64,000 nt of DNA from Pedobacter yonginensis (GTDB taxonomy: Bacteria > Bacteroidota > Bacteroidia > Sphingobacteriales > Sphingobacteriaceae), in assembly GCF_003173595.1 (NCBI RefSeq), contig NZ_QGNZ01000001.1, positions 186,001 to 250,000 of the forward strand, read 5' to 3'. The translations under genes were made by a program, and so were the position numbers. The notes beneath the pieces were generated by a model, which ran no database searches, was not told the origin of the DNA, and was given only the letters and a program-made list of their open reading frames with translations. Of this stretch, positions 51,762 through 59,774 are shown in pieces. Position 1 is the stretch's first letter; every line of letters begins with the position of its first letter.

Positions 51762-53768
51762 TCACATAGAAATTGCCACCCCATTGGATGAGTTATCCTC
51801 ATCTTCATTTTTCTGTTGGGTAACACTACCTATCTTTTTTAACTCAACTTTAAAAATCTCATCAATATCTGACTTTATCTGTAGGTAGTTTTCGTGTATA
51901 TCGGTTTCGCTAACTTGTTTTACAATAGGAATCGGTTTATAGTTTTCTTCTTCATATTTAATGGCGTTGTGGTCGTTCTGAATTTCACTATGAAAAATCT
52001 TAAGTTTGATTTTTTGATCAGGATTGTCGGCAACAATACCTACAAACTCTCCAGATGATAATGATGAAATTTTAGAGGCAGGTATGGCAAATTCTAACTG
52101 CAACGACTTTGAAATTGAAGTATCAGAACTGTTAATGCTCAAACTTGTTCGATCTTGCATAATCTTGCCAAAAGTTTCCGACAGCTTTTTAGCAGTACTT
52201 CCAGTCACTTGACCGCTGATTATATTCCCAACGATACCGCTGATTACGTCTGCCTGCTCTGAACCATAATCTTTTTTAAGTTGGCTAAAATCTTGAACGG
52301 CTAAAGTTGTGGCAACCTTATTACTTCTTGCCGTTGCGATTAGGCTATCCATATTATTGAAATAAATCGTTGGAAATTCATCGAACACCAAACTGCTTTT
52401 TAATTGATCTTTTCTGTTCACCAATTTTATCATCCTTGAAATATAAAGCGAAAGCACTGCGCCATAAGTCTGTATTTTTTGAGGATTATTACCAACGCAT
52501 ACGATTTTAGGTTCAAGCGGATTATTTACATCAAGTGTGAAATCGTTTCCGCTAAGTACATAATAGAGTTGAGGCGATGATAGTCTTGCCAATCCAATCT
52601 TGGCACTCGCAATTTGCCCCTCTAATTGTTCTTTTGCCTTATTTTGAAATGCAGATACGAAAGGATTGATCAACACTTTTATTTCCTCTTCCCGTTGTAG
52701 GACAGCAAACAAAGGGTCGTAATCGGCCTGCATTAATTCAATAACATGTGGCAACGTACAATATTTCCCATTCTCATATTTTCGTAAAAACCATATTATT
52801 GCCGTTAGAAAGTTAATCGGACTCTCAACAAAAAAATCTCCCTGTTTCTTTATCCAATCCCTATTTAGGCCTAACATTATGGTACGGCTTGCCTCAGTCG
52901 CATCGGTTATATCTTCCATTCCCGCTGGGTCAAGTGGATTGCAGCGATGCGTTCTGTTTAGATCATCAAAGTTAATAACATAAAATGAGGGTTTAATTTT
53001 ATAGCTCTTTTGATATTTCAATAATTTATTGTAAGCAATTTTACTTAGATCATCATATTTAAAATCATAGAGAAACATTGAAAATCCTTTTTTAATGTGC
53101 TGATCTATAATATGTCTGATTACGAAATAAGATTTACCTGCTCCCGGAGTTCCCGCTACAAGCATTCCACGAAAAGGATTGATAAAGTTGATCCAGCTAT
53201 CACGAACTTTGTCTTTTAACCGATACTTAGCCGGAAGATTAATTGAATACTCATTTTCCAATAATCGTTCTTCCTGTGGAAAGGTTTCATTTTCATCGTT
53301 AAATATGTCCTTGCTTAGATTTTCTTTTATCAGTCTTGATAACAAACCTCCACCAGTAAGAATTAAAACGTAACCTAAGGACGTAATAGTTATATAAAAA
53401 ATCGCAACTGTTGTAGGGGCGCTGTTAATGTAAAAACAAAAAACACTAGTGAAATAACAAACCAAACCAAATGCTACGTAGCTAGATATTGATATGATGT
53501 TTATTTTTTCATCTTTTTTGCCCTTTGCCCCAATAAGAGAGATAAACAAGCAAAGAAGTACTGCTAGTTTAGGTATCAGAAAGCCATTAAACAGCCCTGT
53601 TTTTGAAATATTTGCTATGATGTTATCTGTAATTTCTGCTGTAAATCCCCATTGTTCAAAAGCTATATAACAGCACAAATAGAAATGTATGCTTAATATA
53701 AACAAACTGAGTAAACGTGTAAAATCAATTATTTTTCTTAGTCCCTGTATGTCTTCTCCTGTATTCAT
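51762..53768 (-). CDS. Type IV coupling protein (VirD4/TraG-like)
   Basis: The 668-residue protein has several N-terminal membrane helices (to about residue 148) and a cytoplasmic ATPase domain with Walker A G206-TPGAGKS-213. Walker B is LVFDEFPTIYF near 455, followed by ATARSNKVATTLAVQDFSQL. This is the T4CP that passes the relaxase-DNA complex to the transfer channel. It lies 9 bases downstream of the relaxase gene. It stands about 25 kb from the VirB4-type traG, with the metal cargo between them. Confidence 0.92.
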   Translation of the reverse strand: MNTGEDIQGLRKIIDFTRLLSLFILSIHFYLCCYIAFEQWGFTAEITDNIIANISKTGLFNGFLIPKLAVLLCLFISLIGAKGKKDEKINIISISSYVAFGLVCYFTSVFCFYINSAPTTVAIFYITITSLGYVLILTGGGLLSRLIKENLSKDIFNDENETFPQEERLLENEYSINLPAKYRLKDKVRDSWINFINPFRGMLVAGTPGAGKSYFVIRHIIDQHIKKGFSMFLYDFKYDDLSKIAYNKLLKYQKSYKIKPSFYVINFDDLNRTHRCNPLDPAGMEDITDATEASRTIMLGLNRDWIKKQGDFFVESPINFLTAIIWFLRKYENGKYCTLPHVIELMQADYDPLFAVLQREEEIKVLINPFVSAFQNKAKEQLEGQIASAKIGLARLSSPQLYYVLSGNDFTLDVNNPLEPKIVCVGNNPQKIQTYGAVLSLYISRMIKLVNRKDQLKSSLVFDEFPTIYFNNMDSLIATARSNKVATTLAVQDFSQLKKDYGSEQADVISGIVGNIISGQVTGSTAKKLSETFGKIMQDRTSLSINSSDTSISKSLQLEFAIPASKISSLSSGEFVGIVADNPDQKIKLKIFHSEIQNDHNAIKYEEENYKPIPIVKQVSETDIHENYLQIKSDIDEIFKVELKKIGSVTQQKNEDEDNSSNGVAISM

Positions 53769-53777
53769 AATTTTGCT

Positions 53778-55028
53778 TTATCGAGTTATCCCTCTTCTTT
53801 TTTTCTTCTTCTTGCCGATTGTTGGTTTAGAATCATTTTCAGTTTTACCTAGTAAATCATTTAGATAATTGGTATTTGAAATTGCTTCTAAGTATGCCTG
53901 TGGTTGAGCAATGCCTATTATAAAATTTGTCTTGCATTGCTTATTAGGTTTGAGATAAGTTTTAGGTTGATCCTTATCTTTGATTAATTCATTAATGACT
54001 TTAGCACTGTAGGACTTTCCTAGTGAGCTTCCATTAAAGACGGTTTTGTGGATATGGTCAATAAATGTTGCTCCATAGTTATATCCCTGTTCATTCTTTC
54101 TGAAAACTATATCTACGCCTTGCTTTCTCAACTCAGTTAAAAGAGTTTTTTCAGTGATAGAATCATACTTCCTTAAAGTTCTGTCTATTCGGCCCATCAA
54201 ATCCTGTTTATAAGGCTTTCTTTTTTCTGTGTTTCCTACGAATTTATTTTCAAGATTTCTAAGAGTAGGTTTGCTATAAAACGAGCTGGCTTTAATAGGA
54301 ACACCTATTTTATGTCCAGTTTGATTCAAAACAGCATATTGTAGTCCTTTTTTTTGGAACATTGCAGTGTCGTCTTTTCCTCTGTCTGCGATTACATTGA
54401 ATAGATTGAGAACTGCATTAAATTCGGCAACTGAAGTAAATTTGTAACTGTCCACCACCGCATTAACAACATTACTGATTGCCCGCTTTGTTGGAGTACG
54501 ACCATAGCTAATGATATCTGGATTTACTGGCTTTATTGCAGGCATAGGCTTAAACTTTTTACTTTCTGCCACAATTAAATTGAAATCTTTTTCAATCTGC
54601 TTTCTGGCTGGCTCTGATAATTCTCTGCCAATATTATGTAGGTTGATCGATTTGCCGTCCCGCAGGATGCTTGTGGTGGCAATATGGATATGCTGATGCG
54701 CTACATCACTATGCCTGTAAACTAGAAATGGTTGCTCATCGAACCCAATCAGATCCATATATCGGATGGCAATCTGTTGCATTTTAGCGTTATCAATTTT
54801 CTCGCTTGCCTCAAAATTTAGTGATATATGTAGTGCGTTGGTTTTTACGCTAGACCTTAATTCAGTAAGGTGCTTAAACCTTGTGATTTTATGTTGGATG
54901 TTCATTTTCTCGATATCGCCTGCAAAACCGCTTGCCAAAATCAAGCTAGCACTTCCTTCAGAAACCTTGTTCTCATTATAATGTAAGATGCCCCTGATGC
55001 TTTTACCGATCTTTATTTTTGCAACCAT
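53778..55028 (-). CDS. Relaxase (MobB-type, relaxase/mobilization nuclease domain)
   Basis: The 416-residue protein has a MOB-family relaxase domain: a conserved start (VAKIKIGKSIRGILHYNENKV), LHISLNFEASE, and the metal-binding HQHIHIATTS with H111, H113 and H115. The catalytic Tyr is not obvious to me; Y18 in ILHYNENKV is the candidate. The C-terminal half is basic and ends KKKKRRGITR. It nicks oriT and pilots the strand. It overlaps the accessory RHH gene by 16 bases, and the palindrome cluster upstream of that gene is the likely oriT. Confidence 0.9.
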   Translation of the reverse strand: MVAKIKIGKSIRGILHYNENKVSEGSASLILASGFAGDIEKMNIQHKITRFKHLTELRSSVKTNALHISLNFEASEKIDNAKMQQIAIRYMDLIGFDEQPFLVYRHSDVAHQHIHIATTSILRDGKSINLHNIGRELSEPARKQIEKDFNLIVAESKKFKPMPAIKPVNPDIISYGRTPTKRAISNVVNAVVDSYKFTSVAEFNAVLNLFNVIADRGKDDTAMFQKKGLQYAVLNQTGHKIGVPIKASSFYSKPTLRNLENKFVGNTEKRKPYKQDLMGRIDRTLRKYDSITEKTLLTELRKQGVDIVFRKNEQGYNYGATFIDHIHKTVFNGSSLGKSYSAKVINELIKDKDQPKTYLKPNKQCKTNFIIGIAQPQAYLEAISNTNYLNDLLGKTENDSKPTIGKKKKKRRGITR

Positions 55029-55420
55029 TTTTCCGCTAATTGTGAAATTATAACCAGTAATTTTTCAACCCTCTCATCAACATTCTTGTACAGTTCAGCG
55101 ACCTTCATTACATAAAAAGCTCGATGAGTTTCTACCTTGTCTTGATTAAATGTTCTGGTAATCTGATTGATATTGATGCCGATTGCTTTCAGCTCTTTTC
55201 TAATCAAAGCCATTTCTTCCATTGGAGCATTCAAAGAATTATCTTGATGTAATAGTTTGATCTTACGGTTTGAAAGAATTCTACGGATAACTTCAGCCAT
55301 GGAAGCGCTACCACTTTCAACCCGCATTTTTTCTAACTTGTTGAACGTAGTTTCAGTTATCCGGACGATAACATTTTTAGTTAATAATGCATCTTGATTT
55401 GTCGCTCTCTTTCTTGGCAT
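55013..55420 (-). CDS. Relaxosome accessory protein (ribbon-helix-helix, MobC/MobA-type)
   Basis: The 135-residue protein begins with a basic segment and a ribbon-helix-helix (NVIVRITETTFNKLEKMRVE, then ASMAEVIRRIL). A conserved ELKAIGININQITRTFNQ stretch follows, characteristic of MobC-like relaxosome proteins. I use ATG 55420 instead of GTG 55429. It would bind oriT and load the relaxase. The gene starts 25 bases from the palindrome cluster. Confidence 0.88.
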   Translation of the reverse strand: MPRKRATNQDALLTKNVIVRITETTFNKLEKMRVESGSASMAEVIRRILSNRKIKLLHQDNSLNAPMEEMALIRKELKAIGININQITRTFNQDKVETHRAFYVMKVAELYKNVDERVEKLLVIISQLAEKWLQK

Positions 55421-55444
55421 ATACAGCACCTTTTAGAAAGTTCA

Positions 55445-55536
55445 GACTTCACGAGTTCCGAGTGAAGTCCTGGCCGTAAGGACAGCAAAGATATTTTTGC
55501 ATGCAAAAATACATCTTTGCTAAGTCCACGCGGACT
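55445..55536. other. Cluster of inverted repeats, candidate oriT
   Basis: Four inverted repeats lie end to end: GACTTCAC/GTGAAGTC (55445-55452, 55462-55469), GTCCT/AGGAC (55467-55471, 55479-55483), the perfect 18-base palindrome ATTTTTGCATGCAAAAAT (55493-55510) enclosed by GCAAAGAT/ATCTTTGC (55485-55492, 55513-55520), and AGTCC/GGACT (55523-55527, 55532-55536). It is upstream of the relaxosome genes, where oriT is usually found. Confidence 0.6.
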
Positions 55537-55646
55537 ACAACGCTGACCTCCCGAAAGTGAATTGAACTTCGGTTAATTGTGATGTAAAGATTGTGTACTT
55601 AAAAATTGCCAAAGCGCAAGTATGGTGGTAGGTGCGGAAAGTTTAT

Positions 55647-56486
55647 TTACCAAGTAATGATGCCGTTTTCAACTTTTCTTGATTCAAATTCATTTATCTG
55701 GCGAAAATCCTTTTTATCATTTTCTACACGATAAACTTTAAATTCATCTCTAAGTGCACTGATAAGTTCGATGTTATTATCGTTAATAAATCTGTTGTTA
55801 AATGCGAAATTAACACCCTGTCCATCAAATGGTACGCTCGGATAATAGATAGCATCAACATTCATTGGTAATTCAAAAAGAGCTATGTTACAGTAGGCTG
55901 ATGTTATAAGATAAGTTAGCGGATCTTCCTTACCAGATTTTCTAAACCTTTCAAACAAAAATCGATAAAATAAGATATTCGCCTCTTTGAACTCCCCATC
56001 GTATTGATTGATAAAATCATCCAAGACTGGCCCGTGCTGTAGATCAAATTTTGAGGCTCTATTTTCTGCATCTGGAGATGTGATAATTAATGTTGTAAAA
56101 GGACGTTTGACAATCCATCGGCCAATGGTTACGTAAAGATTTTCATCTATTTCTTTTTCCTTGGACCAATAATCTACCAATTCTAAATATGATGTGGGTC
56201 TATTTTCTGCACAGTAAAATTTGGATTGGTATGGTCTATTGCATCTTGCAAAAGACTTAATAGCTTCGTGAGGTGCTAATGAAATGTCATTCTTAGATGT
56301 GTAAAATACATCTTCAAAATGTGTTCTGGCTCTGAAAACCTCAATATTATCATGAATGTCATAAATAAGTATTGGAAGTTGCTGAATGATCTTATATGCC
56401 ATAAAAGCTTTCTCGTAAGCAAACTCATCATTTGGATCAATTGCTTCTAATTTGTCTATTGCTTTCTGAACATTCTGTATAGTCAT
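55647..56486 (-). CDS. RES-domain-like protein
   Basis: The 279-residue protein contains EVFRARTHF near residue 48 and RCNRPYQSKFYCAENRPTSYLE near 81-102. This resembles the RES fold, in which an early Arg, a middle Tyr and a Glu act on NAD. RES toxins consume NAD+, but this copy is longer than the usual about 150-residue domain and no Xre-type antitoxin gene is adjacent. The C-terminal part includes ITSAYCNIALFELPMNVDAIYYPSV. Function is uncertain. It lies between the oriT candidate and the recombinase genes and has its own upstream region. Confidence 0.5.
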   Translation of the reverse strand: MTIQNVQKAIDKLEAIDPNDEFAYEKAFMAYKIIQQLPILIYDIHDNIEVFRARTHFEDVFYTSKNDISLAPHEAIKSFARCNRPYQSKFYCAENRPTSYLELVDYWSKEKEIDENLYVTIGRWIVKRPFTTLIITSPDAENRASKFDLQHGPVLDDFINQYDGEFKEANILFYRFLFERFRKSGKEDPLTYLITSAYCNIALFELPMNVDAIYYPSVPFDGQGVNFAFNNRFINDNNIELISALRDEFKVYRVENDKKDFRQINEFESRKVENGIITW

Positions 56487-56583
56487 ATTTACCTCCCTTT
56501 TAATTACATTTATTTAAAATTACACAATCGAAATGGCAGAGGTATAATAATTTTCAGTGATACAATAAATTTAAAATTTTAAT

Positions 56584-56847
56584 ATGAAATATGATGTAAG
56601 AAGTATAAGCGAGGGATATTGCCACATAACTTTAATCCCAGAAACAGATATTGAACGAAAGTTGGTTGTTATTAAAGATGAGAAAGATAAGGAAGAAAAG
56701 GAATATACTTTTGAAGTTCATTACGGAAATGCTATAAAATATAAGTTCGGGCCAAAAGCGCATTTAGATGGTATTGAGGTTGAAGCTTATCCTACTAAAG
56801 TTTTTGCAGAATATATAATTGAACCTGGCTCAATCGGAAATAGTTAA
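56584..56847 (+). CDS. Hypothetical small protein, 87 aa
   Basis: The 87-residue protein is soluble, beta-rich and charged (VVIKDEKDKEEKEYTFEVHYG). No motif or family is recognised. It is the first of three rightward genes ending in the recombinase; coding potential rests on length and sensible composition. Confidence 0.5.
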   Translation: MKYDVRSISEGYCHITLIPETDIERKLVVIKDEKDKEEKEYTFEVHYGNAIKYKFGPKAHLDGIEVEAYPTKVFAEYIIEPGSIGNS

Positions 56848-56934
56848 ATATTCTCGCACCTTCCGTACCTATTGCGCACAATGTAACTTAATGCCTTGCA
56901 TATTGCTTTTGATTAAAGAAAGGTAAGGTAAATT

Positions 56935-57123
56935 ATGCAGGATAAAAAGCGTTCGATAACTCCTCAAAAAGCTATAGAAATACTTAATAACCACGGCACA
57001 ACTGTAACGTTTGAAGAAGCAAAAATAATTTTGGATTTTATGTATAATTTTGCTATATTGTCTGTAAATCAATTAGTTAAAAATAAATATTCGAATAGCG
57101 ATGGGAGCAAAAAATATAGTTGA
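56935..57123 (+). CDS. Small protein preceding the serine recombinase, 62 aa
   Basis: The 62-residue protein reads SITPQKAIEILNNHGTTVTFEEAKIILDFMY, with two helices. Similar short genes commonly precede serine recombinase genes in Bacteroidota elements; I recall the pattern but no function. Its last 23 bases overlap the recombinase start, suggesting translational coupling, so it may help regulate or direct the recombinase. Confidence 0.65.
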   Translation: MQDKKRSITPQKAIEILNNHGTTVTFEEAKIILDFMYNFAILSVNQLVKNKYSNSDGSKKYS

Positions 57124-58774
57124 TCAGATTGTTTATCGTGATAGAAGAACACATAAACCAGAGCAAAGAAATAAGGCAAACAGCTTAAAGACTATACAGC
57201 AAACAACCGCCTTTTTATATATCAGAGTAAGTACAGACGAACAGGCTGACAGAGGTTTTTCGCAAAGAGACCAAGATCAGCGCTTGCATGAATATTGCCA
57301 ACGGAATAATATAAAAGTGGGAAGGGTAATCTATGAAGATTATTCTGCCAAGACATTTAAAAAGCGCCCTGCTTGGTCTAAACTACTTTTAGAGTTGAAA
57401 AAGACTAAGGGTAGGAATTGTAATTTGATTTTATTTACCAAGTGGGATCGATTTAGTAGGAATACAGCCAACGCTTACAATATGATCGACACGCTTACAG
57501 GTTTGAATATAGAACCAAATGCGATCGATCAATTATTAGATTTAAGAGTACCTGAAAGCCGAATAATGCTAGCTGTATATATTTCTATGGCTGAAGCTGA
57601 GAATATTAGGCGAGGAATGAATGTGGTTGTTGGTATGCGCAGGGGTAAGTTAGAAGGAAGATGGATGGGAAAAGCGCCAGCAGGTTATATAAATAAGATC
57701 CGTGAAGATAAATATAAGTACATCGATTTAATTGAGCCAGAAGCTTCCCACATGAAATGGGCATTTGAGGCAATTGCTTCAGGCCTTTATCCGACAGACC
57801 ATGTTTGGAAACTTGCTAGTGATAGAGGAATGAAATGTAGAAGGAATACTTTTTGGGCAAACATTCGAAATCCTGTTTATTGCGGAAAGATCATTGTTCC
57901 ACCAGATGAGAATAATGGAATGTTTCTTTCCGACGGAAAGCATACTCCCCTCATAAGTGAGAGGTTATTTTGGGAGGTTCAGGATGTTTTAGATGGCCGA
58001 AAAAAGGTTCAGCAAGTGAAAATACAAACCCCAGAAAATTTACCTCTCAGAGGATTTTTGTATTGTCCAGATTGTGGCCACACGTTAACTGGAAGTGCTT
58101 CTAAGGGCAGGCCTGGCTATTATTATTACTACCACTGTAAACCTCCATGTAAAGCTAGGTTTAAAGCTGAAGAATTGAATAAGGACTTTGTTCGTGAATT
58201 GCAAAAGTTTGTTCCGAAACCTGGAATGGCAGAATTATACAAGCAGGTTGTTTGTGACACCTTTGGTGATAATAAAAAGAATTTTGATGAAAAAAGAAAA
58301 CAGTTAGTTTCTGAGATTTCAGATCAAAATAATATGCTGACCAAAATAAGAGCATTGCTGTTGTCTGATGATATTGATGTAGCTGATTATAAAATTATGA
58401 AATCAAAGTGTGAAGAGAAGATTGTAAGACTTGAAGCACAGCTAAAAGAGTTAAAAGATCAAGCCAATGCAAAGACAGATGTAAGTGATATCGTTGATGA
58501 AGCTTTAAAAAGGTTCAAAAAGCTCACTGAATTATATTCTAAAGGCGATATTGAAGCAAAACGTTATATTATCGGTTCGATCTTTCCAGAAAAATGGACT
58601 ATTTTAGAAAATAAAGGTCGAACCGGTAAAGTCAATCTTGCAGCGCATCTTATCTATCAGATTAACAGTTTGTTATCGCATAAAAAAACCGGAGTTAGAA
58701 CTAAAATTAGAACTAACTCCGGCTTGGTACCCAGTGCCGGAGTCGAACCGGCACGGTTTCCCACAGGTGTTTGA
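57101..58774 (+). CDS. Large serine recombinase (resolvase/recombinase/zinc ribbon)
   Basis: The 557-residue protein has a resolvase domain with catalytic Ser in YIRVSTDEQ (S44), WDRFSRN and the AEAENIRRGMN helix, followed by a recombinase domain. A zinc ribbon follows with CPDCGHTLTG and a later HCKPPC near 320-348, then a coiled coil (about 390-450). This is the integrase-type large serine recombinase. Its last 15 or so codons (from VPSAGVEPARF to the TGA) are read antisense through the tRNA-Leu gene, and the tRNA terminator also lies within the frame. The native protein may therefore end differently when the element is a circle. Confidence 0.92.
   Translation: MGAKNIVDQIVYRDRRTHKPEQRNKANSLKTIQQTTAFLYIRVSTDEQADRGFSQRDQDQRLHEYCQRNNIKVGRVIYEDYSAKTFKKRPAWSKLLLELKKTKGRNCNLILFTKWDRFSRNTANAYNMIDTLTGLNIEPNAIDQLLDLRVPESRIMLAVYISMAEAENIRRGMNVVVGMRRGKLEGRWMGKAPAGYINKIREDKYKYIDLIEPEASHMKWAFEAIASGLYPTDHVWKLASDRGMKCRRNTFWANIRNPVYCGKIIVPPDENNGMFLSDGKHTPLISERLFWEVQDVLDGRKKVQQVKIQTPENLPLRGFLYCPDCGHTLTGSASKGRPGYYYYYHCKPPCKARFKAEELNKDFVRELQKFVPKPGMAELYKQVVCDTFGDNKKNFDEKRKQLVSEISDQNNMLTKIRALLLSDDIDVADYKIMKSKCEEKIVRLEAQLKELKDQANAKTDVSDIVDEALKRFKKLTELYSKGDIEAKRYIIGSIFPEKWTILENKGRTGKVNLAAHLIYQINSLLSHKKTGVRTKIRTNSGLVPSAGVEPARFPTGV
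58689..58722 (-). terminator. tRNA-Leu terminator
   Basis: CCGGAGTTAG (58689-58698) and CTAACTCCGG (58713-58722) form a perfect 10-pair stem. Read leftward it follows the tRNA 3' end by 2 bases and is followed by TTTTTTT. It lies inside the recombinase frame on the other strand. Confidence 0.85.
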
Positions 58775-58807
58775 GACCAGCGCGTCTACCAATTCCGCCA
58801 ACTGGGC
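58725..58807 (-). tRNA. tRNA-Leu (anticodon CAA)
   Basis: The 83-base gene folds with acceptor GCCCAGT/ACTGGGT (first pair G-T), encoded CCA, T-arm GCCGG-TTCGACT-CCGGC, a long variable arm typical of leucine tRNAs and anticodon loop CTCAAAC with anticodon CAA. The anticodon stem CTGGT/ACCTG has one T-T mismatch at positions 28-42. The gene is transcribed leftward toward the recombinase gene and is the probable insertion site. Confidence 0.93.
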
Positions 58808-58898
58808 ATTCTTATTTGGACGGGATGCAAATGTAGATAACGAAAAGCTAAATCACAAAATTATTTTCATTTAGATTTCGATTTTTTTATAATTCGCT

Positions 58899-59210
58899 CT
58901 ATATGTTTGTGTTGGCATCCAAAGGCCTTTCGTCTTTAAGTTTTTTATCTACCACAAATGGAGCAAATGGAAGTAATGAAGCAAGAAAAATCAATACAGC
59001 TTTGCCAAATTTCCATTTTTGTTCTTGCCAAGCCAAAACCAAGGTTGCCGCATACAGCACAAATAGCAAACCGTGCGCCCAGCCTGTATATTTCACCACC
59101 TTATCGTAGTGGAGCAAATATTTTATAGGCATGGCCACAAATAATAAAAGCAGATAAGAAATGCCCTCTGCTACAGCTACTTTACGAAAAATTGAAATCG
59201 AACTACTCAT
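58899..59210 (-). CDS. DUF3817 membrane protein
   Basis: The 103-residue protein has three membrane helices and the DUF3817 pattern: FRKVAVAEGISYLLLLFVAMP, KYTGWAHGLLFVLYAATLVLA and VLIFLASLLPFAPFVVDKKL. The family is an uncharacterised small integral membrane family. It appears to be chromosomal flanking sequence, leftward, next to the tRNA gene. Confidence 0.85.
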   Translation of the reverse strand: MSSSISIFRKVAVAEGISYLLLLFVAMPIKYLLHYDKVVKYTGWAHGLLFVLYAATLVLAWQEQKWKFGKAVLIFLASLLPFAPFVVDKKLKDERPLDANTNI

Positions 59211-59408
59211 GCTTGTTGTTTGACAAGTGCCTAAAATAAAGTAAAGACTTTGGCAATCAAAAACTAAAAAAGGATTTTACACTATACTGTTTAAACAGCC
59301 CTATTCATGCAAGTGTGCGTTTTATCACAAAAAATAAAACAAATCCTATTCAGCTGGGTTTTCTATCTGTGTTAACTGCTTAATTATTAACGCCTAAATG
59401 AAAAAAAA

Positions 59409-59774
59409 ATGGGAAAGCGAATTTGTGTACTAGAGGATAATGAAGATATAAGAGAGATTATTTCATTTGTTTTAGAAGATGAAAAATACGAGGTGTTTAC
59501 TTTTGCCACGATAAAAGATTTTGAAAAGGGTGCCAGAGCATTGCATCCACATGCATTTTTATTGGACGTAATGTTGCCTGATGGAAACGGACTCGATGTG
59601 TGTTGCAACCTAAAGGCCGAGAGTGAGACCAGAAATGTGCCCGTTTTAATGATGTCGGCTAACTATTCGGCAAATCAGATGAGTAAACAATGCACGGCTG
59701 AAGACTTTATTCACAAGCCTTTTGATATCTATGATTTTGTAAAGCGCATTGACGCTCAAATTCAGCGCAACTAA
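59409..59774 (+). CDS. Single-domain response regulator
   Basis: The 121-residue receiver domain shows acidic residues ICVLEDNED, phosphoacceptor D53 in LLDVMLPDGNG, a conserved Ser in VLMMSANY and the lysine in IHKPFD near the end. There is no output domain, and no histidine kinase gene is adjacent. Its stop overlaps the convergent helicase stop (59771-59774). Confidence 0.88.
   Translation: MGKRICVLEDNEDIREIISFVLEDEKYEVFTFATIKDFEKGARALHPHAFLLDVMLPDGNGLDVCCNLKAESETRNVPVLMMSANYSANQMSKQCTAEDFIHKPFDIYDFVKRIDAQIQRN

Noticed and set aside
58616-58752. GTCGAACCGG occurring twice as a direct repeat flanking the recombinase end
   Set aside because: Ten bases only, one copy inside normal recombinase coding sequence; likely chance similarity to a T-arm.
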